A stretch of 14,584 nucleotides of DNA from JALZIF01 sp964584905 (lineage in GTDB: Bacteria; Gemmatimonadota; Gemmatimonadetes; Gemmatimonadales; Gemmatimonadaceae), in contig CAZPCC010000224.1 in the NCBI GenBank assembly GCA_964584905.1, forward strand, positions 1 through 14,584. Reading direction: 5' to 3'. The translations under genes were made by a program, and so were the position numbers. Positions 5,471 to 11,592 of this stretch are shown piece after piece. The notes under the pieces were generated by a model, which ran no database searches, was not told where the DNA came from, and saw only the letters and a program-made list of their open reading frames with translations. Numbering within the stretch: the first letter of the stretch is position 1; every line of letters starts with the position of its first letter.

Positions 5471-7330
5471 ATGACGGCCAGCACCACCGCTCTCGAACAC
5501 GCCATCGCCAGTGGCGGGCCTCGACCCGGCAAGCCGGGTACGCTCGCCGAGCTTTTTTTCGAGGCCCTGCGCAAGTACGACAAACCCGCGGCCATGATGT
5601 ACAAGGCGGGTGACGAGTGGCGCTCGATCTCGCACCGTGCCTTCGGTGAACGGGTGCGGCACACGGTGTTAGGCCTTCAGGCGCTGGGTGTGAAGCGCGG
5701 CGCGCGCGTTGCACTTCTGAGCGAGAACCGCCCGGAATGGGCAATCACCGACTTCGCCTGCCTGACGATGGGAGCAGTGGACGTGCCCATCTATCCGACG
5801 CTTCCCGCCGACAAGATCGCCTACATCCTGCGCGATTCGGAATCGGAGGTGCTGTTCGTCTCGTCGGCCGAGCAGGCTGCCAAGATCGTCGAGATTCGAG
5901 GGGAAATTCCCAAGGTGAAGTGCGTCGTGAGCTTCGACGTGCCGATCCCCGCCGGAGCCGACCGTTCGCTCGCCGACCTCGAGGCAGCGGGCCGGGAGCA
6001 TGAGACCGCCGACCGCACCGCGCGCTACGAAGCGGAGGCGGGGCAGATCGCGCCCGGTGACCTGGCGACGATCATCTACACTTCCGGCACGACGGGTGAG
6101 CCGAAGGGCACCATGCTGAGCCATGACAACCTGTTCTCCAATGTGCAGGCGGCGAGCACGTGCGTGCCTATCGGCAAGGACGACATCTCGCTCAGCTTTC
6201 TACCGCTCTCGCACTCGTTCGAGCGCATGGCGGGCCACTACCTGATGTACGCCAACGGGGTGACGGTGGCATTCGCCGAGTCGATGGATCTGCTGGTGAA
6301 GAACTTCTCCGAGATCCGGCCGACGATAATGACCGCGGTACCGCGCGTTTACGAAAAGATCTACGCCCGGGTACTGGAGAACGCGCTCGCCGGGAGTGCG
6401 ATCAAGAAACGGATCTTTTTCTGGGCACGGGACGTTGGCGACCGCGTTGCCGACATCACCCTGGCCGGCGATACTCCCGGTACGGCGTTAGGTATGCAGG
6501 CAAAGGTCGCCGACCGGCTGGTGTTCAGCAAGCTTCGGGCGCGGGTGGGCGGACGGCTGCGCCTGTTCGTTTCCGGCGGCGCCCCGCTGGCTCCCGAGAT
6601 CAACAAGTTCTTCTACACCGCCGGCCTCACGATCCTCGAAGGTTACGGGCTTACGGAGACGTCACCGGTCATCTCGGTCAATACGCCGGAGCACTTCCGG
6701 ATCGGCACCGTCGGCCGGCCGATACCGGGGGTCGAGGTGCGCATCGCGGCGGACGGTGAGATTCTCACGCGTGGTCCGCACGTAATGCAGGGCTACTACA
6801 ACAAGCCGGAAGCCACCGCCGAGGTGATCGATGATGAGCAGTGGTTCCGCACCGGCGACATCGGACATCTCGAGGATGGGTTTCTCCGGATCACCGACCG
6901 CAAGAAGGACATCATCGTCACCGCCGGCGGAAAGAACATTGCACCGCAGCCTATCGAAAATGCCGTCAAGGGCAGCAAGTACGTCACACAGGCAGTGATG
7001 ATCGGCGACCGGCGCCGCTTCCCGATCCTGCTGGTCGTGCCTAACTTCGAGCAGCTGGAACGGTGGGCCAGGATCAAGAATCTCATCTGGACCGACCGGC
7101 GCCAGCTGCTGGCGCTGGACACTACCCGCGCGAAGATGGACAAGGAGGTGTTCGGCGTTCTCCAGCACCTCGCGCGATACGAAACGCCAAAGAAGATCGT
7201 GCTCGTCGAGCAGGATTTCTCGATCGAGACGGGTGAGCTCACCCCCAAATTGAGCGTAAAGCGGCGGGTCGTCGAAGAGCGGTACAAGAATCTCATCGAC
7301 GCGCAGTACGCTGATGACTCGCGGGACTAG
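5471..7330 (+). CDS. Long-chain acyl-CoA synthetase (FadD/FACS type)
   Basis: Activates fatty acids to acyl-CoA through an acyl-adenylate, feeding lipid synthesis or beta-oxidation. At 619 residues it has the usual length for the long-chain AMP-binding family. Visible motifs are the P-loop YTSGTTGEPKG (203-213), LPLSHSFER (244-252), EGYGLTET (390-397), WFRTGD (458-463) and the hinge DRKKD followed by IIVTAGGKNI (476-490). At the C-terminus, ELTPKLSVKRR (589-599) stands where relatives often read LTPTxKxKR. By eye the usual catalytic-lysine column is S595, with lysines at 593 and 597 as candidates. GGAGG at 5462-5466 ends 4 nt before ATG 5471, a strong ribosome-binding site. The gene follows the lipoprotein by 25 nt and probably ends this transcription unit. 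Substrate chain length is inferred from family only. Confidence 0.93.
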   Translation: MTASTTALEHAIASGGPRPGKPGTLAELFFEALRKYDKPAAMMYKAGDEWRSISHRAFGERVRHTVLGLQALGVKRGARVALLSENRPEWAITDFACLTMGAVDVPIYPTLPADKIAYILRDSESEVLFVSSAEQAAKIVEIRGEIPKVKCVVSFDVPIPAGADRSLADLEAAGREHETADRTARYEAEAGQIAPGDLATIIYTSGTTGEPKGTMLSHDNLFSNVQAASTCVPIGKDDISLSFLPLSHSFERMAGHYLMYANGVTVAFAESMDLLVKNFSEIRPTIMTAVPRVYEKIYARVLENALAGSAIKKRIFFWARDVGDRVADITLAGDTPGTALGMQAKVADRLVFSKLRARVGGRLRLFVSGGAPLAPEINKFFYTAGLTILEGYGLTETSPVISVNTPEHFRIGTVGRPIPGVEVRIAADGEILTRGPHVMQGYYNKPEATAEVIDDEQWFRTGDIGHLEDGFLRITDRKKDIIVTAGGKNIAPQPIENAVKGSKYVTQAVMIGDRRRFPILLVVPNFEQLERWARIKNLIWTDRRQLLALDTTRAKMDKEVFGVLQHLARYETPKKIVLVEQDFSIETGELTPKLSVKRRVVEERYKNLIDAQYADDSRD

Positions 7331-7337
7331 CGGATAA

Positions 7338-7358
7338 CCGGCGGAAACGCCCCGCCGG
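7338..7358 (+). terminator. GC-rich hairpin after the acyl-CoA synthetase gene
   Basis: CCGGCGG 7338-7344 pairs perfectly with CCGCCGG 7352-7358 across a 7-nt loop, starting 7 nt after the stop codon. There is no long T-run downstream, so it may be a weak or Rho-assisted terminator or only a stabilising 3' hairpin. Confidence 0.45.
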
Positions 7359-7444
7359 CTGCGCCGATTCTTCGGTTCATCCAATGGCTGGAACACAGTT
7401 TGCGACGAACTCGGCTGTAAGTCTCACCACTCAGAGGTGCCGAT

Positions 7445-7966
7445 ATGCGCTCGATACTGCCCGCCCTGTGCGCGATCACGGTGCTAGCGGCGTGTAACAC
7501 AACTCGCCGGCAGGCAACGCTCAGTGAGTCCGACATTGAAGTGCGGCCCGCGCAGAGCGCCAGCATCATAGGCGACTGGGTCCTGGCAAATGGCGATCAG
7601 ACACAGTTCGTAGGGACGACGGCGGTGGAACTGCGACTGCAGCCGGGCACTTTCACGGTGCGGGCTCAGTATCCCGGAGAGGCAGTCGTCGTAGTGGATG
7701 GAACCGCCGCATTCGATCCGGCCGGCGGCCTGCTGACGCTCACCCCGACCAGCAGCACGAGCTCGGCAAGCGGGAGAGCGTCTGCGCTACTCCCCGCGGG
7801 TGAGCCGATCGTGGTGCTGGCGACCGCGGCCGACAACACGATGGTATTCGCGGCACCGCGCGATATGGTCGGCCGGTCGTCGTCAATCTGGCACCGCAGT
7901 GAAGCAACCCGGCGTACGGGGACCGCTTCCCGCCTCAGTCAGAGCGACAGCGCGCGCGTGCCCTAG
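7445..7966 (+). CDS. Small hypothetical lipoprotein
   Basis: A 173-residue protein with a clear lipoprotein signal: basic MRS, a hydrophobic stretch, and lipobox LAAC with C17 as the lipidated residue. After a short polar stretch, GDWVLANGDQTQFVG (about 43-57) and alternating hydrophobic residues up to about 135 suggest a beta-rich fold. The tail (about 142-173) is Ser/Arg-rich and probably disordered. I do not recognise the family. GAGGTG at 7434-7439 lies 5 nt before ATG 7445 and supports the start. The 114-nt gap and the hairpin upstream suggest its own promoter, though I see no convincing -35/-10 pair. The stop TAG 7964-7966 shares the tetramer CTAG with the stop of the convergent minus-strand gene, so the two coding regions overlap tail to tail by 4 nt. 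Confidence 0.78.
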   Translation: MRSILPALCAITVLAACNTTRRQATLSESDIEVRPAQSASIIGDWVLANGDQTQFVGTTAVELRLQPGTFTVRAQYPGEAVVVVDGTAAFDPAGGLLTLTPTSSTSSASGRASALLPAGEPIVVLATAADNTMVFAAPRDMVGRSSSIWHRSEATRRTGTASRLSQSDSARVP

Positions 7967-8607
7967 CGCTGGCCTTGCGGGCGGCGGCTGGTGGTGAGTG
8001 ACACCACCGCCGCCTCGGCGCCCCGCTCCGCGACCCACCACGCTGCATCGCGCGCGAGCTCGACCATCCCTGACGGAAGTGGAGCAGCGACCGGTCCAAT
8101 CAGGCGGCCGCCGGGACGCAACGCCTCCACCGCCTCTTTCAGCGTACCCTCCGTCGCGTGCGCCTCGTCCAGCGCGATGCCCCGCGCGACCGACGCCCGC
8201 AACGGTATGCACGCCCCAGCCTCGACCACCGAGACGCCGAGCCCGGGAGGAGGCGCGTCGGCAGCCGGATCCAGCGCCAGCAAGTGTACCTCCTCGACCA
8301 GGGCCGCGACATCCACGGCGATACTTGCCCAGGCTCCGGCCAGCATAACGAGGCCGAGCGAGGTAGTGAGATCGAGAAGGGCGGCGGCGCGGAGTGGCGC
8401 ATCGGCGTCGAGTGTGGCGGCTGGAGCCGGCAACGCCGTGCCTAACCGCAAAACCCCGCCGGTGATCGGATACTCGGCGCCACAGATGGGACATCCGAGA
8501 ACTCCCTCCGCGATGTGCCGCGCATCCAGACGATCGGTGCGCGCAACCAGCCACGTCGGTGCATGGGCCGCCGGACAGCGGAGCGCCTGAACGACCTCCA
8601 GATGCAT
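7963..8607 (-). CDS. Trm112-like zinc domain plus degenerate methyltransferase-like protein
   Basis: A 214-residue protein. Residues 1-55 look like a Trm112p/YcaR-type zinc ribbon, with C11-x3-H15 and C39-P-I-C42 followed by GAEYPITGGVLRL. Residues about 85-200 follow the later half of a class I SAM methyltransferase: LLALDPA (acidic-loop position, D113), a strand with IPLRASVARGIALDEAH, and LRPGGRLIGP (163-172). The glycine-rich SAM loop (motif I) that should precede the acidic residue is not recognisable; the matching segment reads MLAGAWASIA. The protein may therefore be a non-catalytic partner or a divergent enzyme. The start ATG 8607 has AAAGG a few nt upstream and lies 9 nt after the SDR stop, so it is the last gene of the folE operon. 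Function unknown. Confidence 0.72.
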   Translation of the reverse strand: MHLEVVQALRCPAAHAPTWLVARTDRLDARHIAEGVLGCPICGAEYPITGGVLRLGTALPAPAATLDADAPLRAAALLDLTTSLGLVMLAGAWASIAVDVAALVEEVHLLALDPAADAPPPGLGVSVVEAGACIPLRASVARGIALDEAHATEGTLKEAVEALRPGGRLIGPVAAPLPSGMVELARDAAWWVAERGAEAAVVSLTTSRRPQGQR

Positions 8608-8616
8608 GAACCTTTG

Positions 8617-9336
8617 CTAGGCAGGGGACAGGCGCAGTTCGTCCACGTTGACGCCGGCCGGCCGGGTTAACGCGTAGCAGATGGCATCTCCGACGTCCGC
8701 CGGCCGCATCATCGCCCTCCGCGGCAGGAGCCCCGGATGCGCGTCGGGATCATGCGCGTCCCAGAGGCTGGTATCCGTTGGGCCAGGTGCAACGAGCGTG
8801 GTGCGCACGCCGGTGCCGCGCAACTCGAGGCGCAACACTTCCCATAACGCGCGCGCACCGAACTTGGCTGCCGCATAGGCACCATTCCCGGGCTGGATGC
8901 TCCGATCGGCGGACGAGCCGATGAGCACCAGGTGACCGTCCTTTCGAGCGAGCATCGCCGGGAGCAGAGCGCGCACGAGCAGGAATGGTCCGATCAGATT
9001 TGCCGCGACTGCGTCGGCGAAAACGGCGGGCTCCGTCTCGGCAACGGGTGCCAGGGGAAACACGCCGGCGGCGTAGACGAGGATGTGGGGCGCGTCACCA
9101 AACGCCTCTACCAGCTGCACCGTCGCGCGCTCGACCGCGGGGGAATCACGCACATCGCAGACGATCGGTATCGCGCTACCGGGCAACTCCGACGCGGCCC
9201 GGGCGAGCGAGCCCGCCTCACGGGCCAGAAGGGCAACGCGTGCTCCGCCAGCGGCAAGCGCCTGTGCAGCAGCGAATCCGATCCCACGTGATCCACCAAC
9301 CACCGCGGCGTTGCGCCCGGCGAGCGGAGCGCTCAA
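8617..9336 (-). CDS. Short-chain dehydrogenase/reductase (SDR)
   Basis: A classical SDR of 239 residues that uses NAD(P)H. It has the Rossmann motif GGSRGIG (14-20), D61 after the third strand, YAAG (88-91, for NNAG), N113, the catalytic serine at S141/S142, and Y154-x3-K158. PGPTDT follows at about 185-190. R17 and R39 could favour NADP(H), which is inference. The frame is open upstream into folE, but the only good start is TTG 9336-9334, overlapping the folE stop by 2 nt (TTGA), which implies translational coupling. The pairing with GTP cyclohydrolase I makes a pterin substrate (dihydropteridine or sepiapterin reductase-like) possible, but classical SDRs are too diverse to assign from this. 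A 9-nt gap separates it from the next gene. Confidence 0.85.
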   Translation of the reverse strand: MSAPLAGRNAAVVGGSRGIGFAAAQALAAGGARVALLAREAGSLARAASELPGSAIPIVCDVRDSPAVERATVQLVEAFGDAPHILVYAAGVFPLAPVAETEPAVFADAVAANLIGPFLLVRALLPAMLARKDGHLVLIGSSADRSIQPGNGAYAAAKFGARALWEVLRLELRGTGVRTTLVAPGPTDTSLWDAHDPDAHPGLLPRRAMMRPADVGDAICYALTRPAGVNVDELRLSPA

Positions 9337-10076
9337 CGCATCACACCGTTCGCGGCGTGCGCCAGATAGAGGAACTCTTCGCGCGTCTTGCCGTTGTCGC
9401 GAAACACGCCGCGCAGCGCCGAGGTGATCGTCTTGGAGTTCTGCTTTTCGACGCCGCGCATCATCATGCACAGGTGGTACGCCTCGATCACGACTCCCAC
9501 TCCCCGCGGTTCCAGCACCTCGTCGATCGCGCGCGCGATCTGCTCGGTGAGCCGTTCCTGCACCTGCAGGCGCCGCGCGAACACTTCGACTATTCTGGGA
9601 ATCTTGGAGAGCCCCACGATCTTGCCGTTGGGGATGTAGGCGACGTGCGCCTTTCCGAAGAATGGGAGCAGGTGATGCTCGCACAGCGAGTAGAGCTCTA
9701 TGTCGCGCACCATCACCATGTTCTCGTGGCACTCCTCGAACACGGCACTCCCCACCACGTCACTCACGTCGGTTTCGTATCCGCGCGTGAGCCAGGTGAG
9801 TGAATTCGCGACACGCTGCGGCGTCCGCAGAAGTCCTTCGCGATCGGGGTCTTCGCCGAGCAGCTCGAGCATTCGCCGAACGACGTCCTCGAACTCCAGA
9901 TTCCGCGCCGGCGCGTCATCGAGGTCAAGGCCCATGTCCGCGCGCGCTGACGCCGCATCAATCGCCTGCCGCCGGCGGGCCGAGATGCCCTCGGCGGGCA
10001 CTCGTGCGCGAATTGCGGGATCCGCGGAGGCGACGCCATCGCTATCGGGGGGCGATGAACCCTGAGGGTCGGTCAT
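9333..10076 (-). CDS. folE: GTP cyclohydrolase I
   Basis: Converts GTP to 7,8-dihydroneopterin triphosphate, the first step of folate and biopterin synthesis. The core from about residue 60 is typical: SLCEHHLLPF with zinc ligands C132 and H135, HVAYIPNGKIVGLSKI, RLTEQIA, and C203 in HLCMMMRGV as the third zinc ligand. These correspond to E. coli C110, H113 and C181. The first ~60 residues are polar, Ala/Asp/Ser-rich and probably disordered, longer than in E. coli FolE (222 residues; 247 here). ATG 10076 has no Shine-Dalgarno sequence in front. A perfect TTGACA at 10111-10106 (minus) lies 29 nt upstream, which would allow a very short leader. An internal start such as the ATG at residue 48 cannot be excluded. 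Confidence 0.96.
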   Translation of the reverse strand: MTDPQGSSPPDSDGVASADPAIRARVPAEGISARRRQAIDAASARADMGLDLDDAPARNLEFEDVVRRMLELLGEDPDREGLLRTPQRVANSLTWLTRGYETDVSDVVGSAVFEECHENMVMVRDIELYSLCEHHLLPFFGKAHVAYIPNGKIVGLSKIPRIVEVFARRLQVQERLTEQIARAIDEVLEPRGVGVVIEAYHLCMMMRGVEKQNSKTITSALRGVFRDNGKTREEFLYLAHAANGVMR

Positions 10077-10105
10077 GCAGAAAAGAGCGCGCCAGCCTGG
10101 GAAGA

Positions 10106-10111
10106 TGTCAA
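10106..10111 (-). promoter_or_regulatory. Possible -35 element upstream of folE
   Basis: TTGACA on the minus strand, a perfect -35 consensus. The hexamer 17 nt downstream (GCTCTT, 10088-10083) is a poor -10, and would place the transcript start close to the folE ATG, meaning a leaderless or nearly leaderless message. A small hairpin (CCGTT/AACGG, 10113-10126) abuts it. Confidence 0.3.
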
Positions 10112-10145
10112 CCCGTTGGGAAACGGAGACTCTGCTGGGCTCACC

Positions 10146-10173
10146 AAAAAAGCCCCACCTTTCGGCGGGGCTT
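10146..10173 (-). terminator. Strong Rho-independent terminator (minus strand)
   Basis: On the minus strand AAGCCCCGCC (10173-10164), a GAAA tetraloop, then GGTGGGGC with TT, followed by six T (10151-10146). The stem has about 8-10 bp including one G-T pair. It ends transcripts that come from the right on the minus strand, either a short transcript starting near 10332 or read-through from the sbcD-sbcC-GNAT operon, and it insulates folE. Confidence 0.9.
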
Positions 10174-10206
10174 TCTGGGGTGGAACGAAGAGGGTTTTTT
10201 GAAGCC

Positions 10207-10308
10207 CTAGCGAATGTATGAGATTCTCACCACACCTTCCGCCTTCCTCTCCCGAGGCATGACGTTAATGTAGATTGTTGAACCCGCTCGAAGGACTTGT
10301 TGGCTCAA
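10207..10308 (-). CDS. Candidate small protein or gene remnant, 33 codons from TTG
   Basis: A minus-strand frame runs open from 10401 to TAG 10209-10207, 64 codons, with no ATG or GTG near its beginning. The best start is TTG 10308, with GGAG about 10 nt upstream, giving a basic 33-residue peptide that includes VLRAGSTIYINV and ends EGVVRISYIR. A promoter-like pair lies at 10339-10367 and a strong terminator at 10146-10173, so the three parts form a complete small unit. GC at third positions is lower than in the neighbours (33 of 55 by hand count over the last 55 codons). It could instead be the C-terminal remnant of a longer acquired gene, since the frame also reads protein-like upstream of the TTG, or a non-coding RNA. 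I recognise no family. Confidence 0.3.
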   Translation of the reverse strand: MSQQVLRAGSTIYINVMPRERKAEGVVRISYIR

Positions 10309-10338
10309 AAACGTGTCTCTCCGCTCCGACTGATTTAG

Positions 10339-10367
10339 AATGTACGGGCGTCCCTGAAACCAGTCAA
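10339..10367 (-). promoter_or_regulatory. Sigma70-like promoter candidate (minus strand)
   Basis: TTGACT (10367-10362), a 17-nt spacer, then TACATT (10344-10339). The -35 matches the consensus at 5 of 6 positions and the -10 at 4 of 6. A transcript from about 10332 would run about 187 nt to the terminator at 10146. It faces away from the small membrane-protein gene that starts at 10378. Confidence 0.45.
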
Positions 10368-10377
10368 TCTTGACAAC

Positions 10378-10572
10378 GTGAAGAACACTCGCACTCGTGA
10401 ATCACTGATCGAGTCGCTCGCGCTCCCCGTCGGCATCATCATGCTGGTAGTGTGGGCGATCGTGACTTTCGCGCTCACTGCGCCCGGGTGGATCCACGCG
10501 CTGTTGACACTCGGTGTATTCAGCGTATTGTGGGGCGTGGTCGCCAGATCGACACCGCCGCCCCGACGTTAG
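10378..10572 (+). CDS. Small two-helix membrane protein
   Basis: A 64-residue protein with a polar basic N-terminus (MKNTRTRESLIES), a first transmembrane segment at about 13-33, a short loop APGW, a second segment at about 38-56, and a proline/arginine tail. The layout, with W-I-H-A-L-L opening the second helix, resembles the small lmo0937-like family (DUF5670). That likeness is by eye and uncertain. The start is GTG 10378, the first standard start after an upstream in-frame TAG at 10336-10338. No Shine-Dalgarno sequence is visible. It stands alone on the plus strand between minus-strand operons and converges on the GNAT gene, leaving a 51-nt gap with no clear terminator. Read-through from the GNAT operon would be antisense to it. 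Confidence 0.6.
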   Translation: MKNTRTRESLIESLALPVGIIMLVVWAIVTFALTAPGWIHALLTLGVFSVLWGVVARSTPPPRR

Positions 10573-10623
10573 GCTGCCGCGGCCGGCACGCTGTCTGTTT
10601 CCCGCGTCGCGCATCCCGCGCCC

Positions 10624-11592
10624 TCAGATCTCCCAGTTCGACAGCGCCACGCCGGCGGAATGCTCGGGCTCGGGAAAGCCGGTCAGCGTCATCCGCAAGT
10701 CGGTCCACCGGACGCGCGCACCTAACGTGACCAGCGTGGCATAGACCTCGGCGTTGCCCCCCTGCACCCGGAACGCCACTCGCTGAGCGCCCGTTCGCCG
10801 CGCGTAGCCGCAGAGCGTCCGAGCCATGGGCTCCAGCCGATCCACGCTGTCCAGCACCATCTTCAGTACCCGCATTTCGTCGCCGACACGGCCCTCCACC
10901 AGAGGAACAGTGTGGCAAAGCGCGAAGCCGGAGATCCGTCCATCTTCACGGAGAAGAATTGTATCTCCTATCGCCAGCCGGTCCGTCGTCTCGATCTCAC
11001 GGGTGTAGTCGGCACCTCCGGCGATTCGCGCCGTCAGGGCACGACACGCCTTGAGCACCTTGCCCTTGTCGGACGCCGGCACGGCGCTCAGCAGCAACGG
11101 CGTGCGCCCCGCCGAAGCCTCGAGGGTGAGTGTTATCGTCAGGCGCTGAGGTAGAAATCCCAGCTTCGAATAGAACCCAATGTTGTCCATCGTGCGCGGC
11201 ATCGTTTCCAACCCGATGGTCCGCGCGCCGCGCGCGCGCAGCCAGTCCACGCCGGCGCGCACCACCTCCTTTCCAAGCCCCCCGCCCTGTCGCTGAGGAT
11301 GCACAGCCAGCGGCCCCATCCACCCTTCGGTGCCTGAACAGTGCACCATGTTGAAGGCGACGATCCCATCCTCGTCATCGCGCCAGAGCAACGCTCCATC
11401 CGCCGCATCCTCGATGGCGTAACGCCAGATGCCCGGATGCAGGAACGGCACGCGAACGCCGGTAAGGCCGTCGCGCCGATAACGGTCCGTGAACGCTTCG
11501 CTGAAAAGCGCGTTGAGCGCCGGGATGTCCTCGATCGAAGCGACGAGCGGACCCTCGGCGGACCGCCGGCGTAAGGCGCGCGAAACGGCCAT
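10624..11592 (-). CDS. GNAT acetyltransferase, probably tandem-domain
   Basis: A 322-residue protein. The N-terminal half is a GNAT domain: strand WMGPLAVHPQ leads into the acetyl-CoA loop Q102-x2-G105-x-G107, and a helix and the IGFYSKLGF segment (138-146) complete motifs A and B. The second half (about 205-305, ISGFALCHTVP to the end) again has GNAT-like strand and helix order but no intact Q/R-x2-G-x-G/A loop, so it is probably an inactive duplicate. The substrate is unknown. Its ATG overlaps the sbcC stop by one base (TAATG), so it is translationally coupled to the nuclease operon. That suggests co-expression, although a direct role in DNA repair is not shown by the sequence. Stop TGA 10626-10624. 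Confidence 0.85.
   Translation of the reverse strand: MAVSRALRRRSAEGPLVASIEDIPALNALFSEAFTDRYRRDGLTGVRVPFLHPGIWRYAIEDAADGALLWRDDEDGIVAFNMVHCSGTEGWMGPLAVHPQRQGGGLGKEVVRAGVDWLRARGARTIGLETMPRTMDNIGFYSKLGFLPQRLTITLTLEASAGRTPLLLSAVPASDKGKVLKACRALTARIAGGADYTREIETTDRLAIGDTILLREDGRISGFALCHTVPLVEGRVGDEMRVLKMVLDSVDRLEPMARTLCGYARRTGAQRVAFRVQGGNAEVYATLVTLGARVRWTDLRMTLTGFPEPEHSAGVALSNWEI

Larger units (their letters stand above)
10077..10377. other. Intergenic stretch with lower GC
   Basis: About 300 nt without a confident gene. It holds the folE leader, the minus-strand terminator (10146-10173), a weak hairpin AGGG/CCCT around 10189-10208, the cryptic small reading frame (10207-10308) and the minus-strand promoter candidate. 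On the plus strand TAGAAT at 10335-10340 could be a -10 for the gene at 10378, without a matching -35. No tRNA or known structured RNA is recognisable. Confidence 0.6.

Noticed and set aside
4684..5664. 326-codon minus-strand frame across the lipoprotein and the acyl-CoA synthetase start
   Set aside because: Antisense shadow spanning two well-supported genes; its composition is typical of reverse-frame noise.
10181..10330. Possible tRNA or known structured RNA near the strong terminator
   Set aside because: The one T-loop-like string (GGGTTCAAC on the minus strand) has no matching stem or acceptor, and no other known RNA signature is visible.
10504..10531. TTGACA-16-TATTGT promoter-like pair on the plus strand
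   Set aside because: It lies inside the small membrane-protein gene and points into convergent minus-strand genes, with nothing to express downstream.
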